Shown one piece after another: positions 1-8,744 of a stretch of 35,712 bases of DNA. The notes below the pieces were generated by a model, which worked only from the letters and a program-made list of their open reading frames with translations, was not told where the DNA came from and searched no databases. A program made the position numbers and the translations under genes. Origin of the DNA: Acidimicrobiia bacterium (lineage in GTDB: Bacteria; Actinomycetota; Acidimicrobiia; Acidimicrobiales; Bin134); contig VYCQ01000009.1 of the NCBI GenBank assembly GCA_009843865.1, positions 1 to 35,712 of the forward strand. Direction: 5' to 3'. Numbering within the stretch: the stretch's first letter is position 1; every line of letters starts with the position of its first letter.

Positions 1-52
<52 letters not shown>

Positions 53-73
53 CTAGGTCTCATCAGTGCTTCC

Positions 74-634
74 TCACCAGTTTTTAAAGTAGCGGGATGG
101 GACTGGGCCAGCTTGGTCTTGATATTTTGATTTGGTCGCGACTGAGCCGTAGGGGTTGTCTGCAGGAGTGGTCATGGAGATGAAGGAAATCTGGCCGATC
201 TTCATGCCTGGATATAGCGTGATGGGAAGGGTAGCTACGTTGGAAAGCTCTAAGGTCAGGTGCCCGTTCCAACCCGCGTCTACAAATCCCGCAGTGGAGT
301 GAATCAGCAACCCTAGGCGACCTAGTGAAGATTTCCCTTCTAGTCTGGCAACTAGATCTTCAGGTACTTGTACACGTTCTAGGGTGGCACCTAGAACAAA
401 CTCGCCAGGGTGCAAGATGAACAAGCCATCGGGTTCAATTTCTACTGGTTCGGTGAGGGAATCCAATTGTTTTTTCACATCGATTAGTCCTTCGGTGTGA
501 TTACGAAATACCAGGAAGTGTCGGTCTATGCGTAAGTCCACCGAGGAGGGCTGGATCGCTTCGGTGTCTAAGGGTTCAATCTGAATGCGCCCGGCGGCTA
601 GCTGTTCGCGGATGGAGGCATCGGAGAGGATCAC
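74..634 (-). CDS. dcd: dCTP deaminase, probably the bifunctional dUMP-forming type
   Basis: This 186-aa protein deaminates dCTP in pyrimidine deoxynucleotide synthesis. KSSLGR (101-106), HSTAGFVDAGW (112-122) and the catalytic-type Glu129 in LTLELSN are visible. The STAGF-D-G motif follows the actinobacterial/archaeal bifunctional dCTP deaminase-dUTPase pattern rather than the E. coli VTAHRIDPGW form, so direct conversion of dCTP to dUMP is inferred. The C-terminal tail (YGS..SKYQ.Q.GP.PSR) fits the nucleotide-closing tail of the family. The start is GTG at 634. No Shine-Dalgarno is visible, but a TAAACT hexamer (minus strand, 641-646) sits six bases before GTG, which suggests a leaderless mRNA. 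Confidence 0.93.
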   Translation of the reverse strand: MILSDASIREQLAAGRIQIEPLDTEAIQPSSVDLRIDRHFLVFRNHTEGLIDVKKQLDSLTEPVEIEPDGLFILHPGEFVLGATLERVQVPEDLVARLEGKSSLGRLGLLIHSTAGFVDAGWNGHLTLELSNVATLPITLYPGMKIGQISFISMTTPADNPYGSVATKSKYQDQAGPVPSRYFKNW

Positions 635-683
635 GGATTTAGTTTAGGTTGTGATCGTAGATTGGGTACAGTGCTTGATGTTA

Positions 684-754
684 GCGGGTGTAGTTCAGTG
701 GTAGAACCCCAGCTTCCCAAGCTGATGACGCGAGTTCGATTCTCGTCACCCGCT
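684..754 (+). tRNA. tRNA-Gly (CCC)
   Basis: The acceptor stem GCGGGTG (684-690) pairs exactly with CACCCGC (747-753), with discriminator T at 754. The anticodon loop TTCCCAA gives anticodon CCC, flanked by CAGC/GCTG. The T arm contains GAGTTCGATTCTC. CCA is not encoded. The gene lies between dcd and the phosphomannomutase gene, both of which run on the opposite strand. Confidence 0.93.
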
Positions 755-770
755 CTAAAGTGAGTTTTCG

Positions 771-2111
771 CTAGAACAGAGCTTGCACTTCGGCTACCCT
801 GGCCTGCACCTCGCCGAGGGTAGGGGCTTCTAGATTGAGTCTTAGCAGAGGTTCGGTGTTGGATGGGCGTAGGTTGAACCACCAATCGCCCATGTCTATG
901 GTCAATCCGTCAAGTCGGTCTTGGATGCTGTGTGGAAAGGCGGCAGCCACTGTATTGATTACGGCATCGGCATCGGCTACAACGGTGTTGATCTCACCTG
1001 AAGAGGCGTAGCGATCTAGGTTAGATACTAAATCTGATAGCCCGTGAGGGTGGCGGCTGAGCGCTTCTAGCACAACCAGCGCAGCGATAAGGCCGCTATC
1101 GGCCCTGTAATTGTCTCGGAAGTAGTAGTGGCCTGAGTGTTCTCCCCCAAACACGGCATCAGTTTCTGCCATGACCTGTTTGATGAAGGAATGTCCCACA
1201 CGGGTGCGTATGGGTTTGCCACCTGCGTTGCGAATAGCTTCTGGCACCGCTTTGGAGCAAATCAGGTTGTGGAGCACTGTGGCACCGGGGTGTCGCTCTA
1301 GAATGAGCTGAGCGATGATGGTTGTTGTCACTGATCCTGAGATGGTCAGGGCATGTTCATCTACTAGAAACACGCGGTCGGCATCACCGTCAAAGGCCAG
1401 TCCAATGTCTGCATTGATCTCTAGCACGCGGTTGCACAGGTCGCGTTGGTTTTCGGGTTGTAGTGGGTCGGCCGGATGGTTCGGGAAGGTGCCATCTAAC
1501 TCGGGATAGAGGTGATCTAGGTGAAATGGCAGTGCCTCGAATACTGCTGGTAGAACCAGACCGCCCATGCCGTTGGCGGTGTCGGCGACAACCACCAACG
1601 GCTTAAGAGAGTTAAGGTTTACGAAGGAACGCACATGCTCTACATAGCCGTTTAGTAGATCATGGTATCTGAGGGTGCCTTGGGCCGCGGTTGGCTCGGC
1701 ACCAGCTATCGCTAGGGCTTTGATGGTGTTTAACCCGCTGTCAAAGCTGAGCGGGGCAGCTCCGGCATTGCACATTTTGATGCCGTTGTAGCCGATGGGG
1801 TTGTGCGATGCCGTGAATATCGCTCCGGGCAAGTTGAGCTTGCCTGAGGCGTAATACAGCATGTCGGTGGCGCAAAGCCCCACATCAACCACGTCTAGGC
1901 CGTGTTGTAGTACCCCTGAGGCAAATGCTGCTGCCAATTCTTCGCCATCTGGTCGCATGTCTCTGCCAATCAGGATGGCCGTGTCCCCTCCAGCGGTGAC
2001 GAAGCGGGCAAAAGCTCCACCGATGGCTCGCGCGCCGTCGGCATCAAGTTGGTCTCCTACGGTGCCCCGCACATCGTAAGCCTTGAAGATGGCATCAAAA
2101 TCGGTGGTCAT
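771..2111 (-). CDS. manB: Phosphomannomutase/phosphoglucomutase
   Basis: This 446-aa alpha-D-phosphohexomutase interconverts mannose (or glucose) 6- and 1-phosphates and supplies GDP-mannose and cell-envelope glycans. All four family signatures are present in order: YDVRGTVG near the N-terminus, the phosphoserine loop TASHNP (Ser102), the metal-binding DGDADR near residue 240, the sugar-binding GEHSGH, and the C-terminal phosphate-binding RPSNTEPLLR. The start is ATG at 2111. It is transcribed divergently from the DUF1295 gene, with a 76-bp gap. Substrate preference between mannose and glucose cannot be read from the sequence, so the symbol is the usual actinobacterial one. Confidence 0.93.
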   Translation of the reverse strand: MTTDFDAIFKAYDVRGTVGDQLDADGARAIGGAFARFVTAGGDTAILIGRDMRPDGEELAAAFASGVLQHGLDVVDVGLCATDMLYYASGKLNLPGAIFTASHNPIGYNGIKMCNAGAAPLSFDSGLNTIKALAIAGAEPTAAQGTLRYHDLLNGYVEHVRSFVNLNSLKPLVVVADTANGMGGLVLPAVFEALPFHLDHLYPELDGTFPNHPADPLQPENQRDLCNRVLEINADIGLAFDGDADRVFLVDEHALTISGSVTTTIIAQLILERHPGATVLHNLICSKAVPEAIRNAGGKPIRTRVGHSFIKQVMAETDAVFGGEHSGHYYFRDNYRADSGLIAALVVLEALSRHPHGLSDLVSNLDRYASSGEINTVVADADAVINTVAAAFPHSIQDRLDGLTIDMGDWWFNLRPSNTEPLLRLNLEAPTLGEVQARVAEVQALF

Positions 2112-2187
2112 GTGGTTTGAAGCCTAACGCTCAGAACTATCCAAGCAAGTAAAGGGGTGCAGGTCTTAGCCAATTTGAGGTGTTAAG

Positions 2188-2976
2188 TTGAGCAGCATGG
2201 TTTTTGGGGTGTCAGCGTTGGTAATCGTTGGTTTTATGTTGGTGGTATGGGGTATCAGCGTGGCGATCCGAGATGTCAGCATCGTGGATATCTCTTGGGG
2301 CTTTGGTTTTGTGGCGGTGGCGTGGACAGCCATGGTCGTCACAGGTGGCCACGGGGTGCGGATGGTGTTTTTGGTGGCCATGGTCACCGTTTGGGGGTTG
2401 CGGCTCACCATTTATTTGGCTATCCGTAACATCGGCAAAGGAGAGGATTATCGCTATCAGGCTATGCGTCGTCGTGCTGGCGATCGCTTTTGGCTCATCA
2501 GCTTGGGCAGGGTGTTTGGGTTGCAAGGTGCGGTGATGTGGGTGGTGTCGTTGCCTTTGCAGATCGGGATAAGCGAGTCCAGCAAGGGTGTAGAGGTCTT
2601 ATGGGTGATTGGGGCTGTCATATTCGTGGTGGGGTTGTTGTTTGAGGCGGTTGGCGACTGGCAGCTAGCTAGGTTCAAAGCCAACCCTAACAATGCTGGC
2701 ACAATTATGGATCAAGGGCTGTGGCGTTACACCCGTCACCCTAACTACTTCGGTGATGCCACCGTTTGGTGGGGTATTGGTCTTGTGGCTGCTTCGGTTC
2801 CAATTGGAATTGTGGGGTTGATTGGCCCTGCCATCATGACGTGGTTGCTGCTGAAGGTTTCGGGGGTTGCAATGTTGGAACGTGGTCTCCACAAGAGGCG
2901 TTCTGGCTACAGCGAGTATGTGGAACGCACCAGCGCATTCATTCCCCGCAGACCCAAACTAGATCAACCCGCATAG
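2188..2976 (+). CDS. DUF1295 family membrane protein (steroid 5-alpha-reductase-like fold)
   Basis: This 262-aa hydrophobic protein has about six to seven predicted membrane segments. The motif GLWRYTRHPNYFGD (near 175-188), followed by WWGIGL, is the hallmark of DUF1295 proteins, which resemble steroid 5-alpha-reductases and isoprenylcysteine methyltransferases. VDISWGFGF near the N-terminus is also typical. The substrate is unknown. The start is TTG at 2188, supported by GAGG seven bases upstream. ATG at 2197 is an alternative but would sit far from that site. It lies between manB and the arginine operon and has no obvious functional link to either. Confidence 0.85.
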   Translation: MSSMVFGVSALVIVGFMLVVWGISVAIRDVSIVDISWGFGFVAVAWTAMVVTGGHGVRMVFLVAMVTVWGLRLTIYLAIRNIGKGEDYRYQAMRRRAGDRFWLISLGRVFGLQGAVMWVVSLPLQIGISESSKGVEVLWVIGAVIFVVGLLFEAVGDWQLARFKANPNNAGTIMDQGLWRYTRHPNYFGDATVWWGIGLVAASVPIGIVGLIGPAIMTWLLLKVSGVAMLERGLHKRRSGYSEYVERTSAFIPRRPKLDQPA

Positions 2977-2992
2977 CCGCGAGCGCTAGTCG

Positions 2993-3037
2993 CTTAAGTG
3001 TTTGCATGAGTATGCAATTTAGTGCATACTTAAAGGC
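2993..3037 (+). promoter_or_regulatory. Candidate ArgR operator (ARG boxes) overlapping the argC promoter
   Basis: Two overlapping palindromes are visible: TTGCAT-GAGT-ATGCAA (3002-3017) and TATGCA-ATTTAG-TGCATA (3011-3028). They share the middle ATGCA, giving three TGCAT half-sites. An outer pair, TTAAGT (2994-2999) and ACTTAA (3028-3033), frames them. TTGCAT (3002-3007), 17 bases, then CATACT (3025-3030) could be the -35 and -10, placing the transcript start next to the ATG at 3038. ARG boxes of other bacteria are also paired AT-rich palindromes of about 18 bp before argC, and argR lies in this operon. Binding itself is inference. Confidence 0.6.
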
Positions 3038-4117
3038 ATGGGGAAAAAGATCTCCGGGAAAAAGATCTCCGTAGGAATCATTGGAGCATCGGGGTATGTC
3101 GGAGCTGAGTTGATGCGCCTGTTGCATGGACATGACAGTTTTGATGTTGGGTTCATCACTGGTGACAGTCAGGCTGAGGTGTCGGTTGCTCAGGTTTATC
3201 CCAACCTGGTAGCGGCTGTGTCAAACAAAAGGTTTGCCACCTATAACCCTCAGCTTGTAGATGAAGTGGAGCTTGTGTTTTTGGCATTGCCTCATGGTGA
3301 GTCCATGTCTTTAGCTAAAGAATTGCTGGATCAAGAGAAATTGGTGGTCGATTTAGCCGCTGACTTTAGGCTGAACGACTCAGCTCAGTACCTCAGCTGG
3401 TACGGTGAGCCTCACTTTGCCCCTGAGGTATGTGAGGATTTTGTTTACGGGCTGCCTGAACTGTTTCGACAAGATTTAGTAGGTGATGGTCAAGTTGCGT
3501 GTAGTGCGGTGGCTGTACCGGGTTGTTATCCAACCGCTGCGGCGCTGGTGCTGGCCCCGCTGGTTCGCATGGGCCTTATTCAAACAGACGGTGTGATCGT
3601 AGATGCTGCTAGTGGTGTGTCTGGTGCAGGCCGATCCCCTAAGGCGCATACCACATTTTGCGGTGTGGACGAAGACTTCACCGCTTATGGGTTACTCAAC
3701 CATCGCCACACGCCTGAGATAGAGCAGGCTTGCGGAGTGTCGGTGCTGTTCACCCCACATCTTGCACCCATGAGCAGGGGTATTTTGGCTACTTGTTATG
3801 CTAAGCCTGCCGCAAGTATTTCGGGTGAAGCCTTGCTTGGCACATCGAGTGAAGCTTGGCTTGGCGCGCTTGCAGACTTTTATGCCAATGAACCTTTTGT
3901 GGTTGTGTCTGAGCGTGTTCCATCAACCAAGGCCACGTTGGGTTGCAACATGGCGCACCTCACCGTGCGTTTTGATGAGCGCACCCAAACTGTGTTGGCG
4001 CTTTGTGCTATTGACAATCTGATGAAGGGTGCAGCTGGGCAAGCTGTTCAATGTGCCAACCTGATTTGTGGGCTAGACGAAACTGTTGGATTGCCTCGCG
4101 TCGGGATGTTTCCATGA
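3038..4117 (+). CDS. argC: N-acetyl-gamma-glutamyl-phosphate reductase
   Basis: This 359-aa enzyme performs step three of arginine synthesis, the NADPH-dependent reduction of N-acetylglutamyl phosphate to the semialdehyde. The nucleotide-binding GIIGASGYVGAELMRLL is near the N-terminus. The active-site Cys163 is in VPGCYPTA. GVSGAGR and FTAYGLLNHRHTPEIEQ are the later family motifs. The N-terminus M-GKKIS-GKKIS-VGI contains a perfect 15-bp tandem duplication (3041-3055 and 3056-3070). ATG at 3038 is the first start. The AAAGG before it is too close to be a good ribosome site, so leaderless translation is possible. The gene heads the operon and overlaps argJ by ATGA. Confidence 0.96.
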   Translation: MGKKISGKKISVGIIGASGYVGAELMRLLHGHDSFDVGFITGDSQAEVSVAQVYPNLVAAVSNKRFATYNPQLVDEVELVFLALPHGESMSLAKELLDQEKLVVDLAADFRLNDSAQYLSWYGEPHFAPEVCEDFVYGLPELFRQDLVGDGQVACSAVAVPGCYPTAAALVLAPLVRMGLIQTDGVIVDAASGVSGAGRSPKAHTTFCGVDEDFTAYGLLNHRHTPEIEQACGVSVLFTPHLAPMSRGILATCYAKPAASISGEALLGTSSEAWLGALADFYANEPFVVVSERVPSTKATLGCNMAHLTVRFDERTQTVLALCAIDNLMKGAAGQAVQCANLICGLDETVGLPRVGMFP

Positions 4118-5271
4118 GCGTGACTGATGTAGGGGGTTTCGTGGCTAGCGGGATCGGGTGCGGGATCAAGCTCAGCGGCGAACACGATATGGCAATTGTG
4201 GCTACCGCCGACTTCGCACCGGTGAACGCTGCGGGGGTGTTTACTTCTAATAAGATGACAGCCGCACCGGTGTTAGTGTGTCGCGAGCATTTAGCCGTCA
4301 CTCAAGGTACCGCAGCAGCTGTAGTGCTTAATAGTGGCAATGCTAATGCTGCCACCGGAAAACAAGGCATGGCTGATGCTCGCCGCATGTGTGAGCTAAC
4401 CGCTGCTGGTTTGGGTGTGGTTCCTCAGCATGTGCTGGTGTGTTCTACCGGGCTCATCGGCTACGGGCTGCCAATGGACAAGATCGCTCCGGGTATTTCT
4501 GCGGCTATTGCAAGTTTAAGCGCCAGCGGTGGCCCCCAAGCCGCACAGGCCATTATGACCACTGATACCGTGCCTAAGCAGGTGACCATAGCTAGCAACG
4601 GTTTTACTGTGGGGGGTATAGCCAAGGGAGCGGCCATGTTAGAACCCAACATGGCAACTATGTTGGCAGTGCTAACAACAGATGCCGCTTCTTCTTCTGA
4701 GGAGCTTGTTGCGGCATTGCGTGCCGGTGTGGCTAGTACCTTTAACACCCTTACGGTGGATGGTGCTGAATCAACCAACGACACCGTGTTAATCTTGGCT
4801 AACGGGCAAGCTGGTGCGGTTGCTTATGCCGATTTAGTTGAGGCGGTGATTGCGGCTTGTGAGAGCTTGGCGATGCAAATGGCTGATGACGCAGAAGGCT
4901 CTACTAAAACCGTGTTTTTGCGGGTTACTGGAGCTGCATCTGATGCAGAGGCGGCTAAGGCTGCACGCGATACTGCTAATTGCCAGCTAGTGAAGTGTTC
5001 TTGGTATGGTCAAGACCCATACTGGGGTCGTATTGCATCTGAGATGGGTGCTGCTGGCGTGGCTTTTGACCATACTAAGTTGACCATTGCTTATGGCCCT
5101 CATGTTGTGTATGACCACGGCGAACCCGCTCACCCCAGCGAGCTGGCCGAGTACATGGCTGGTCGACATTTGGAGTTGAACGTGGATCTAGGCATGGGCA
5201 ACGGAACTGCTCGGATCATCACCACCGACCTCACTCACGCTTATGTGGACGAGAACATGGGTACTTCATGA
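4114..5271 (+). CDS. argJ: Glutamate N-acetyltransferase / ornithine acetyltransferase
   Basis: This 385-aa ArgJ recycles the acetyl group from N-acetylornithine to glutamate, which explains the absence of argE and of a separate argA here. The family motif NSGNANAATG is present. The autocleavage site is in EPNMATML, where Thr182 becomes the N-terminal nucleophile of the beta chain. FNTLTVDGAESTNDT follows. The start at ATG 4114 gives the 4-nt ATGA overlap with argC and the expected N-terminus MSVTDVGGF. An upstream in-frame ATG at 4051 would add 21 unconserved residues inside argC and is rejected. Whether it also uses acetyl-CoA (bifunctional) is not visible. Confidence 0.95.
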   Translation: MSVTDVGGFVASGIGCGIKLSGEHDMAIVATADFAPVNAAGVFTSNKMTAAPVLVCREHLAVTQGTAAAVVLNSGNANAATGKQGMADARRMCELTAAGLGVVPQHVLVCSTGLIGYGLPMDKIAPGISAAIASLSASGGPQAAQAIMTTDTVPKQVTIASNGFTVGGIAKGAAMLEPNMATMLAVLTTDAASSSEELVAALRAGVASTFNTLTVDGAESTNDTVLILANGQAGAVAYADLVEAVIAACESLAMQMADDAEGSTKTVFLRVTGAASDAEAAKAARDTANCQLVKCSWYGQDPYWGRIASEMGAAGVAFDHTKLTIAYGPHVVYDHGEPAHPSELAEYMAGRHLELNVDLGMGNGTARIITTDLTHAYVDENMGTS

Positions 5272-6164
5272 GGGATTCACCGCTTGATTTATCTCCCGAT
5301 TGCACTGCCGCGGTGCTGACCCAGGCTCTGCCTTATATTCAGCGCTTTAGCGGTGCCACCGTGGTGGTGAAGTGTGGTGGCAGCACGTTAGGTGCCACAG
5401 ATGCTTCTAACGAGGGTCTAGCTCGGTTTGCAGCCGATGTTGTTTTGATGCATTCGGTGGGTATAAGGCCGGTGGTGGTTCACGGCGGAGGTCCTCAGAT
5501 CGGAGACATGATGCAGCGGCTGGGTTTGCAGCCCCGCTTTGTGGATGGATTGCGGATTACAGATGCTGAGACGCTTGATATAGCCCGCATGGTGTTGGTA
5601 GGGCAGGTGAATCGCGAGATTGTGTCGGCCATCAACGATCATGGGCCGTTGGCTGTAGGGGTGTCGGGAGAAGATGCGGGGTTGATAACGGCGAGAGCTG
5701 ACCGTCCTGAGTTGGGCTTTGTGGGAACGGTGGCCTCTGTGAACACTGCAATCATTGGCAGGCTGTTAGATGAGAACTTGATCCCGGTGGTGTCCACAAT
5801 TGGTGCTGATACAGCTGGTCAGGCTCTGAACATCAATGCTGATGCCGTGGCTGGAACATTGGCTGGTGCTCTTGGTGCTGCTAAAGCAGTGTTCTTGACC
5901 AATGTGGAGGGGCTTTATGCCGATCCTAGCGATCCCAACAGCCTCATCAGTGCTACGACTGCTTCGGATTTAGAAGAGATGATTGTTGCTGGAGCTATTG
6001 GTGGGGGAATGATTCCCAAAGTTCAGGCTGCTGTACACGCTGTGCGCCACGGTGTGGTGTCGGCTCATATCGTGAACGGCACTACTGCCCATGTGCTTTT
6101 GTTGGAGTTGTTCACCGATGCGGGCGTGGGCACCATGGTTAGTGAGGGGCAGCAGAACTCGTGA
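5268..6164 (+). CDS. argB: Acetylglutamate kinase
   Basis: This 298-aa amino-acid kinase phosphorylates N-acetylglutamate in step two of the pathway. VVVKCGGSTLG is the N-terminal phosphate-binding segment; the common form is KYGG.AM, so CGGST is a mild variant. VVVHGGGPQIG is the second glycine loop. FVDGLRITD, NADAVAGTLAGAL and GGGMIPKVQAA (substrate and ATP sites) follow. The start ATG at 5268 overlaps argJ by ATGA, and the end overlaps argD by GTGA. In many actinobacteria this is the arginine feedback-inhibited step. The allosteric N-terminal helix seems present in the first 25 residues, but inhibition cannot be judged from sequence. Confidence 0.95.
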   Translation: MRDSPLDLSPDCTAAVLTQALPYIQRFSGATVVVKCGGSTLGATDASNEGLARFAADVVLMHSVGIRPVVVHGGGPQIGDMMQRLGLQPRFVDGLRITDAETLDIARMVLVGQVNREIVSAINDHGPLAVGVSGEDAGLITARADRPELGFVGTVASVNTAIIGRLLDENLIPVVSTIGADTAGQALNINADAVAGTLAGALGAAKAVFLTNVEGLYADPSDPNSLISATTASDLEEMIVAGAIGGGMIPKVQAAVHAVRHGVVSAHIVNGTTAHVLLLELFTDAGVGTMVSEGQQNS

Positions 6165-7330
6165 TAGCAGAGTTTGAGGCAAGTGTTTGTCCTGTTATGT
6201 CCACCTATCCGCCCCCGTCTGTGATGTTTGTGCGTGGTGAGGGATGTTGGTTGTGGGATCGACAAGATCGCCGCTACTTGGATTTTCTTAGTGGCATTGC
6301 GGTGTGCAACCTCGGTCATGCCCATCAGAGGGTGGCCGAGGCGATAGCCCAACAGGCACAGACCCTCTGCCATGTTTCCAACCTGTATGCAACCGAGCCG
6401 CAGCTGCATGTGGCTCGTATGATTGATCGGCTTATCGGCGGGCTGTCTGGGCAGGTCTTTTTCGCCAATAGTGGTGCGGAGGCCAACGAATGCGCCATCA
6501 AGCTGGCGCGTAAATGGGCTGGGCATGGCCGTTACACCGTTATCAGCGCGGGCCGGTCTTTCCATGGTCGTACCCTGGCTACCTTGCATGCCACGGGTCA
6601 GCCCGAAAAACATGAGGCATTTCAACCCCTGCCTGTGGGGTTTCGCCATGTGCCCTGGGATGACATTGCTGCATTAGAGCGCGCCATTGATCCCACCACA
6701 GCAGCAGTTCTGCTCGAACCCATCCAAGGCGAGGGCGGCATTAATGTGCCGTCGAGTGATTATCTGGCTGCGGTGCGAGAATTGTGTAATGAGCGTGGAC
6801 TGCTGTTGATTTTGGATGAGGTGCAAACCGGTCTAGCCCGCACAGGACGCTGGTTCGCCCATCAGCACGACAACGTGGTTCCCGACGTGGTTACCATCGC
6901 CAAGGCATTGGGTAATGGCATGCCCATAGGTGCTTGCTGGGCTCGATCTGAGGTGGCAGCGGTGTTTCAACCCGGCGACCATGCCACTACTTTTGGTGGT
7001 CAACCCTTAGCAGCTTCAGCAGCTCACGCCACCCTAGAGGTGATGCAAGAGTTAGACCTGCCGCGCTTAGCTGCTCATGCTGGCCAGATCATGACCTCTG
7101 CGCTGTTAGATCTGGACAAGGTGATCAGCGTGCGGGGCCGAGGGCTGTTGCTAGGCGTGGAGCTCGCCGATGAGCGGTCTGCCAACGAGGTTGTGAGCAC
7201 AGCCCAAGCCGCAGGCTTGCTTGTGGGGATTGCGGGGCCCAGATCATTGCGTCTTGCACCACCGCTCATCATCAGCCACGACGAGATCGCTCACGGAGTT
7301 GTGATACTTCAAGAGGTGCTTGAGGTATGA
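6161..7330 (+). CDS. argD: Acetylornithine aminotransferase
   Basis: This 389-aa class-III PLP aminotransferase converts N-acetylglutamate semialdehyde to N-acetylornithine. The N-terminal segment YLDFLSGIAVCNLGHAH, the phosphate-binding NSGAEANE, the PLP ring-contact LILDEVQTGLARTG, and the Schiff-base lysine Lys248 in AKALGNGMPIGA are visible. The start is GTG at 6161, in a GTGA overlap with the argB stop. It ends with an ATGA overlap into argF. The same enzyme often serves succinyl-diaminopimelate in lysine synthesis; that is family knowledge, not seen here. Confidence 0.95.
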   Translation: MIAEFEASVCPVMSTYPPPSVMFVRGEGCWLWDRQDRRYLDFLSGIAVCNLGHAHQRVAEAIAQQAQTLCHVSNLYATEPQLHVARMIDRLIGGLSGQVFFANSGAEANECAIKLARKWAGHGRYTVISAGRSFHGRTLATLHATGQPEKHEAFQPLPVGFRHVPWDDIAALERAIDPTTAAVLLEPIQGEGGINVPSSDYLAAVRELCNERGLLLILDEVQTGLARTGRWFAHQHDNVVPDVVTIAKALGNGMPIGACWARSEVAAVFQPGDHATTFGGQPLAASAAHATLEVMQELDLPRLAAHAGQIMTSALLDLDKVISVRGRGLLLGVELADERSANEVVSTAQAAGLLVGIAGPRSLRLAPPLIISHDEIAHGVVILQEVLEV

Positions 7331-8226
7331 GCAATGTTGCCTGTTTGTTAGAGGTGGACGACCTCGGCTCAGCTGGATTGACTCAGGTGTTGCGCACGGC
7401 GTGTGACAGCAGTCCGCTTAAAGTGTTGCAAGACTCTGGCGTTGCGCTGTTGTTTCAAAAGCCTTCATCTCGCACCCGGCATTCCATGGAGATGGCTGTG
7501 ATGCAGCTAGGCGGTCATCCTGTGTCGGTTATCGGGGCTGAGGTGGGTATTGATGAGCGTGAGTCGGCTGAAGATGTGGCTCGTAATCTGGCTTGCTATC
7601 ACGCTGCCATTGGGGTGCGAGTGTTCGATCATACTGTGGTGGAAAGGATGGCGGCGGTCAGCCCAGTGCCGGTTGTCAATATGTTGAGCGATCAAGCCCA
7701 CCCGCTTCAGGCCCTTGCTGATCTTCTCACCATTCAGCAGGCGTTTGGGCAGATTGCTGGTTGTCGTATTGCTTATGTGGGTGACCCCAACAACGTGTCA
7801 CGATCATTGGCTATCGCTGCTGTGTTGGCTGGTGGCGAGTTTGTTGTGGCTAGTCCTAGCGATTATTGCTTCAATACCAACGATCTGCAACGGATTGCCC
7901 AAAGTGGTGCTGTTCCTGTGGTTATGGAAGACCCTTTTGAGGCTGTGCAAGGTGCTCAGGTGGTTTATACCGATGTGTGGGTGTCGATGGGACAAGAGAC
8001 TGATGCTGTTCAGAAGTTAGCCGCTTTTAGCAACTATATGGTCACCCCTGAGCTGATGGCCGAAGCTGCGCCAGAGGCCATTTTTATGCACTGCCTACCA
8101 GCACGTCCTGGTTCAGAGGTTAATGATGAGGTGCTTTATGGTCCACAGAGTCGCATTTGGCAACAAGCCGAAAATCGCATGCACACAGCCCGGGGTGCGC
8201 TCAGTTATCTGCTGAAGACCCCATGA
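7327..8226 (+). CDS. argF: Ornithine carbamoyltransferase
   Basis: This 299-aa enzyme condenses ornithine and carbamoyl phosphate to citrulline. The carbamoyl-phosphate loop is KPSSRTRHS (47-53), a slight variant of STRTR. HPLQALADLLTI, the ornithine-side VSMGQE loop, and the catalytic HCLPA (Cys256) are all present, ending with ENRMHTARGALSYLL. Length is close to the family norm of 300-310. The start ATG at 7327 overlaps argD by ATGA, and the stop overlaps argR the same way. Carbamoyl phosphate synthase genes are not in the window. Confidence 0.95.
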   Translation: MSNVACLLEVDDLGSAGLTQVLRTACDSSPLKVLQDSGVALLFQKPSSRTRHSMEMAVMQLGGHPVSVIGAEVGIDERESAEDVARNLACYHAAIGVRVFDHTVVERMAAVSPVPVVNMLSDQAHPLQALADLLTIQQAFGQIAGCRIAYVGDPNNVSRSLAIAAVLAGGEFVVASPSDYCFNTNDLQRIAQSGAVPVVMEDPFEAVQGAQVVYTDVWVSMGQETDAVQKLAAFSNYMVTPELMAEAAPEAIFMHCLPARPGSEVNDEVLYGPQSRIWQQAENRMHTARGALSYLLKTP

Positions 8227-8744
8227 GCCTCAGCAAGAATCAGCGACAGTTTCGTATTGCTGAGATCCTTAAGCGTGAGCTGGTTGCTAGTCAAAGTTAT
8301 CTGGTGAAGTTGTTGGCAGCCGATGGGGTGATGATTACCCAAGCTACAGCTTCACGAGATTTAGATGATTTGGGTGCTGTGAAGGTGCCGACAGGTGGAG
8401 GATCGGTTTATGTCATCCCAGAGTCGACCTCTGAACAGGTGGCTCCTGACCATCATCTTAAAAGAGTGCTGGGCGAGTGGGTGGTAGCCGTGGGGTGGTC
8501 GGTTAATCTGGTGGTGCTGCATACCCCACCTGGATCAGCTCATGTTGTGGGTTCGGCTATTGACCGTTCTGGGATGGATGCAGTTTTGGGCACTGTGGCT
8601 GGCGACGATACGGTGCTAGTGATCGCTACGGAGGCTGCTGATGGTGAGACTTTGGCTATCTACCTACGCGGCCTAGCTGGCTTGGGTGAATCACAATCTG
8701 GTCATCAGGTACAGGAGATCTATCAGACAAAGGAGATACGGTGA
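8223..8744 (+). CDS. argR: Arginine repressor ArgR
   Basis: This 173-aa ArgR/AhrC regulator is expected to form arginine-bound hexamers that repress the operon it sits in. The N-terminal winged helix has the recognition motif [17 protein letters not shown]. The C-terminal oligomerisation and arginine-binding domain has [14 protein letters not shown] and [12 protein letters not shown]. The start ATG at 8223 gives an ATGA overlap with argF and the N-terminus [12 protein letters not shown]. The longer frame from 8157 would lie inside argF and is rejected. It ends in a GTGA overlap with argG. The palindromes before argC are the natural candidate target. Confidence 0.94.
   Translation: MSLSKNQRQFRIAEILKRELVASQSYLVKLLAADGVMITQATASRDLDDLGAVKVPTGGGSVYVIPESTSEQVAPDHHLKRVLGEWVVAVGWSVNLVVLHTPPGSAHVVGSAIDRSGMDAVLGTVAGDDTVLVIATEAADGETLAIYLRGLAGLGESQSGHQVQEIYQTKEIR

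Noticed and set aside
631-885. Minus-strand open frame of 84 aa containing GDENRTRVISLGSWGSTTELHP
   Set aside because: This is the antisense translation of the tRNA-Gly gene, a well-known annotation artefact.
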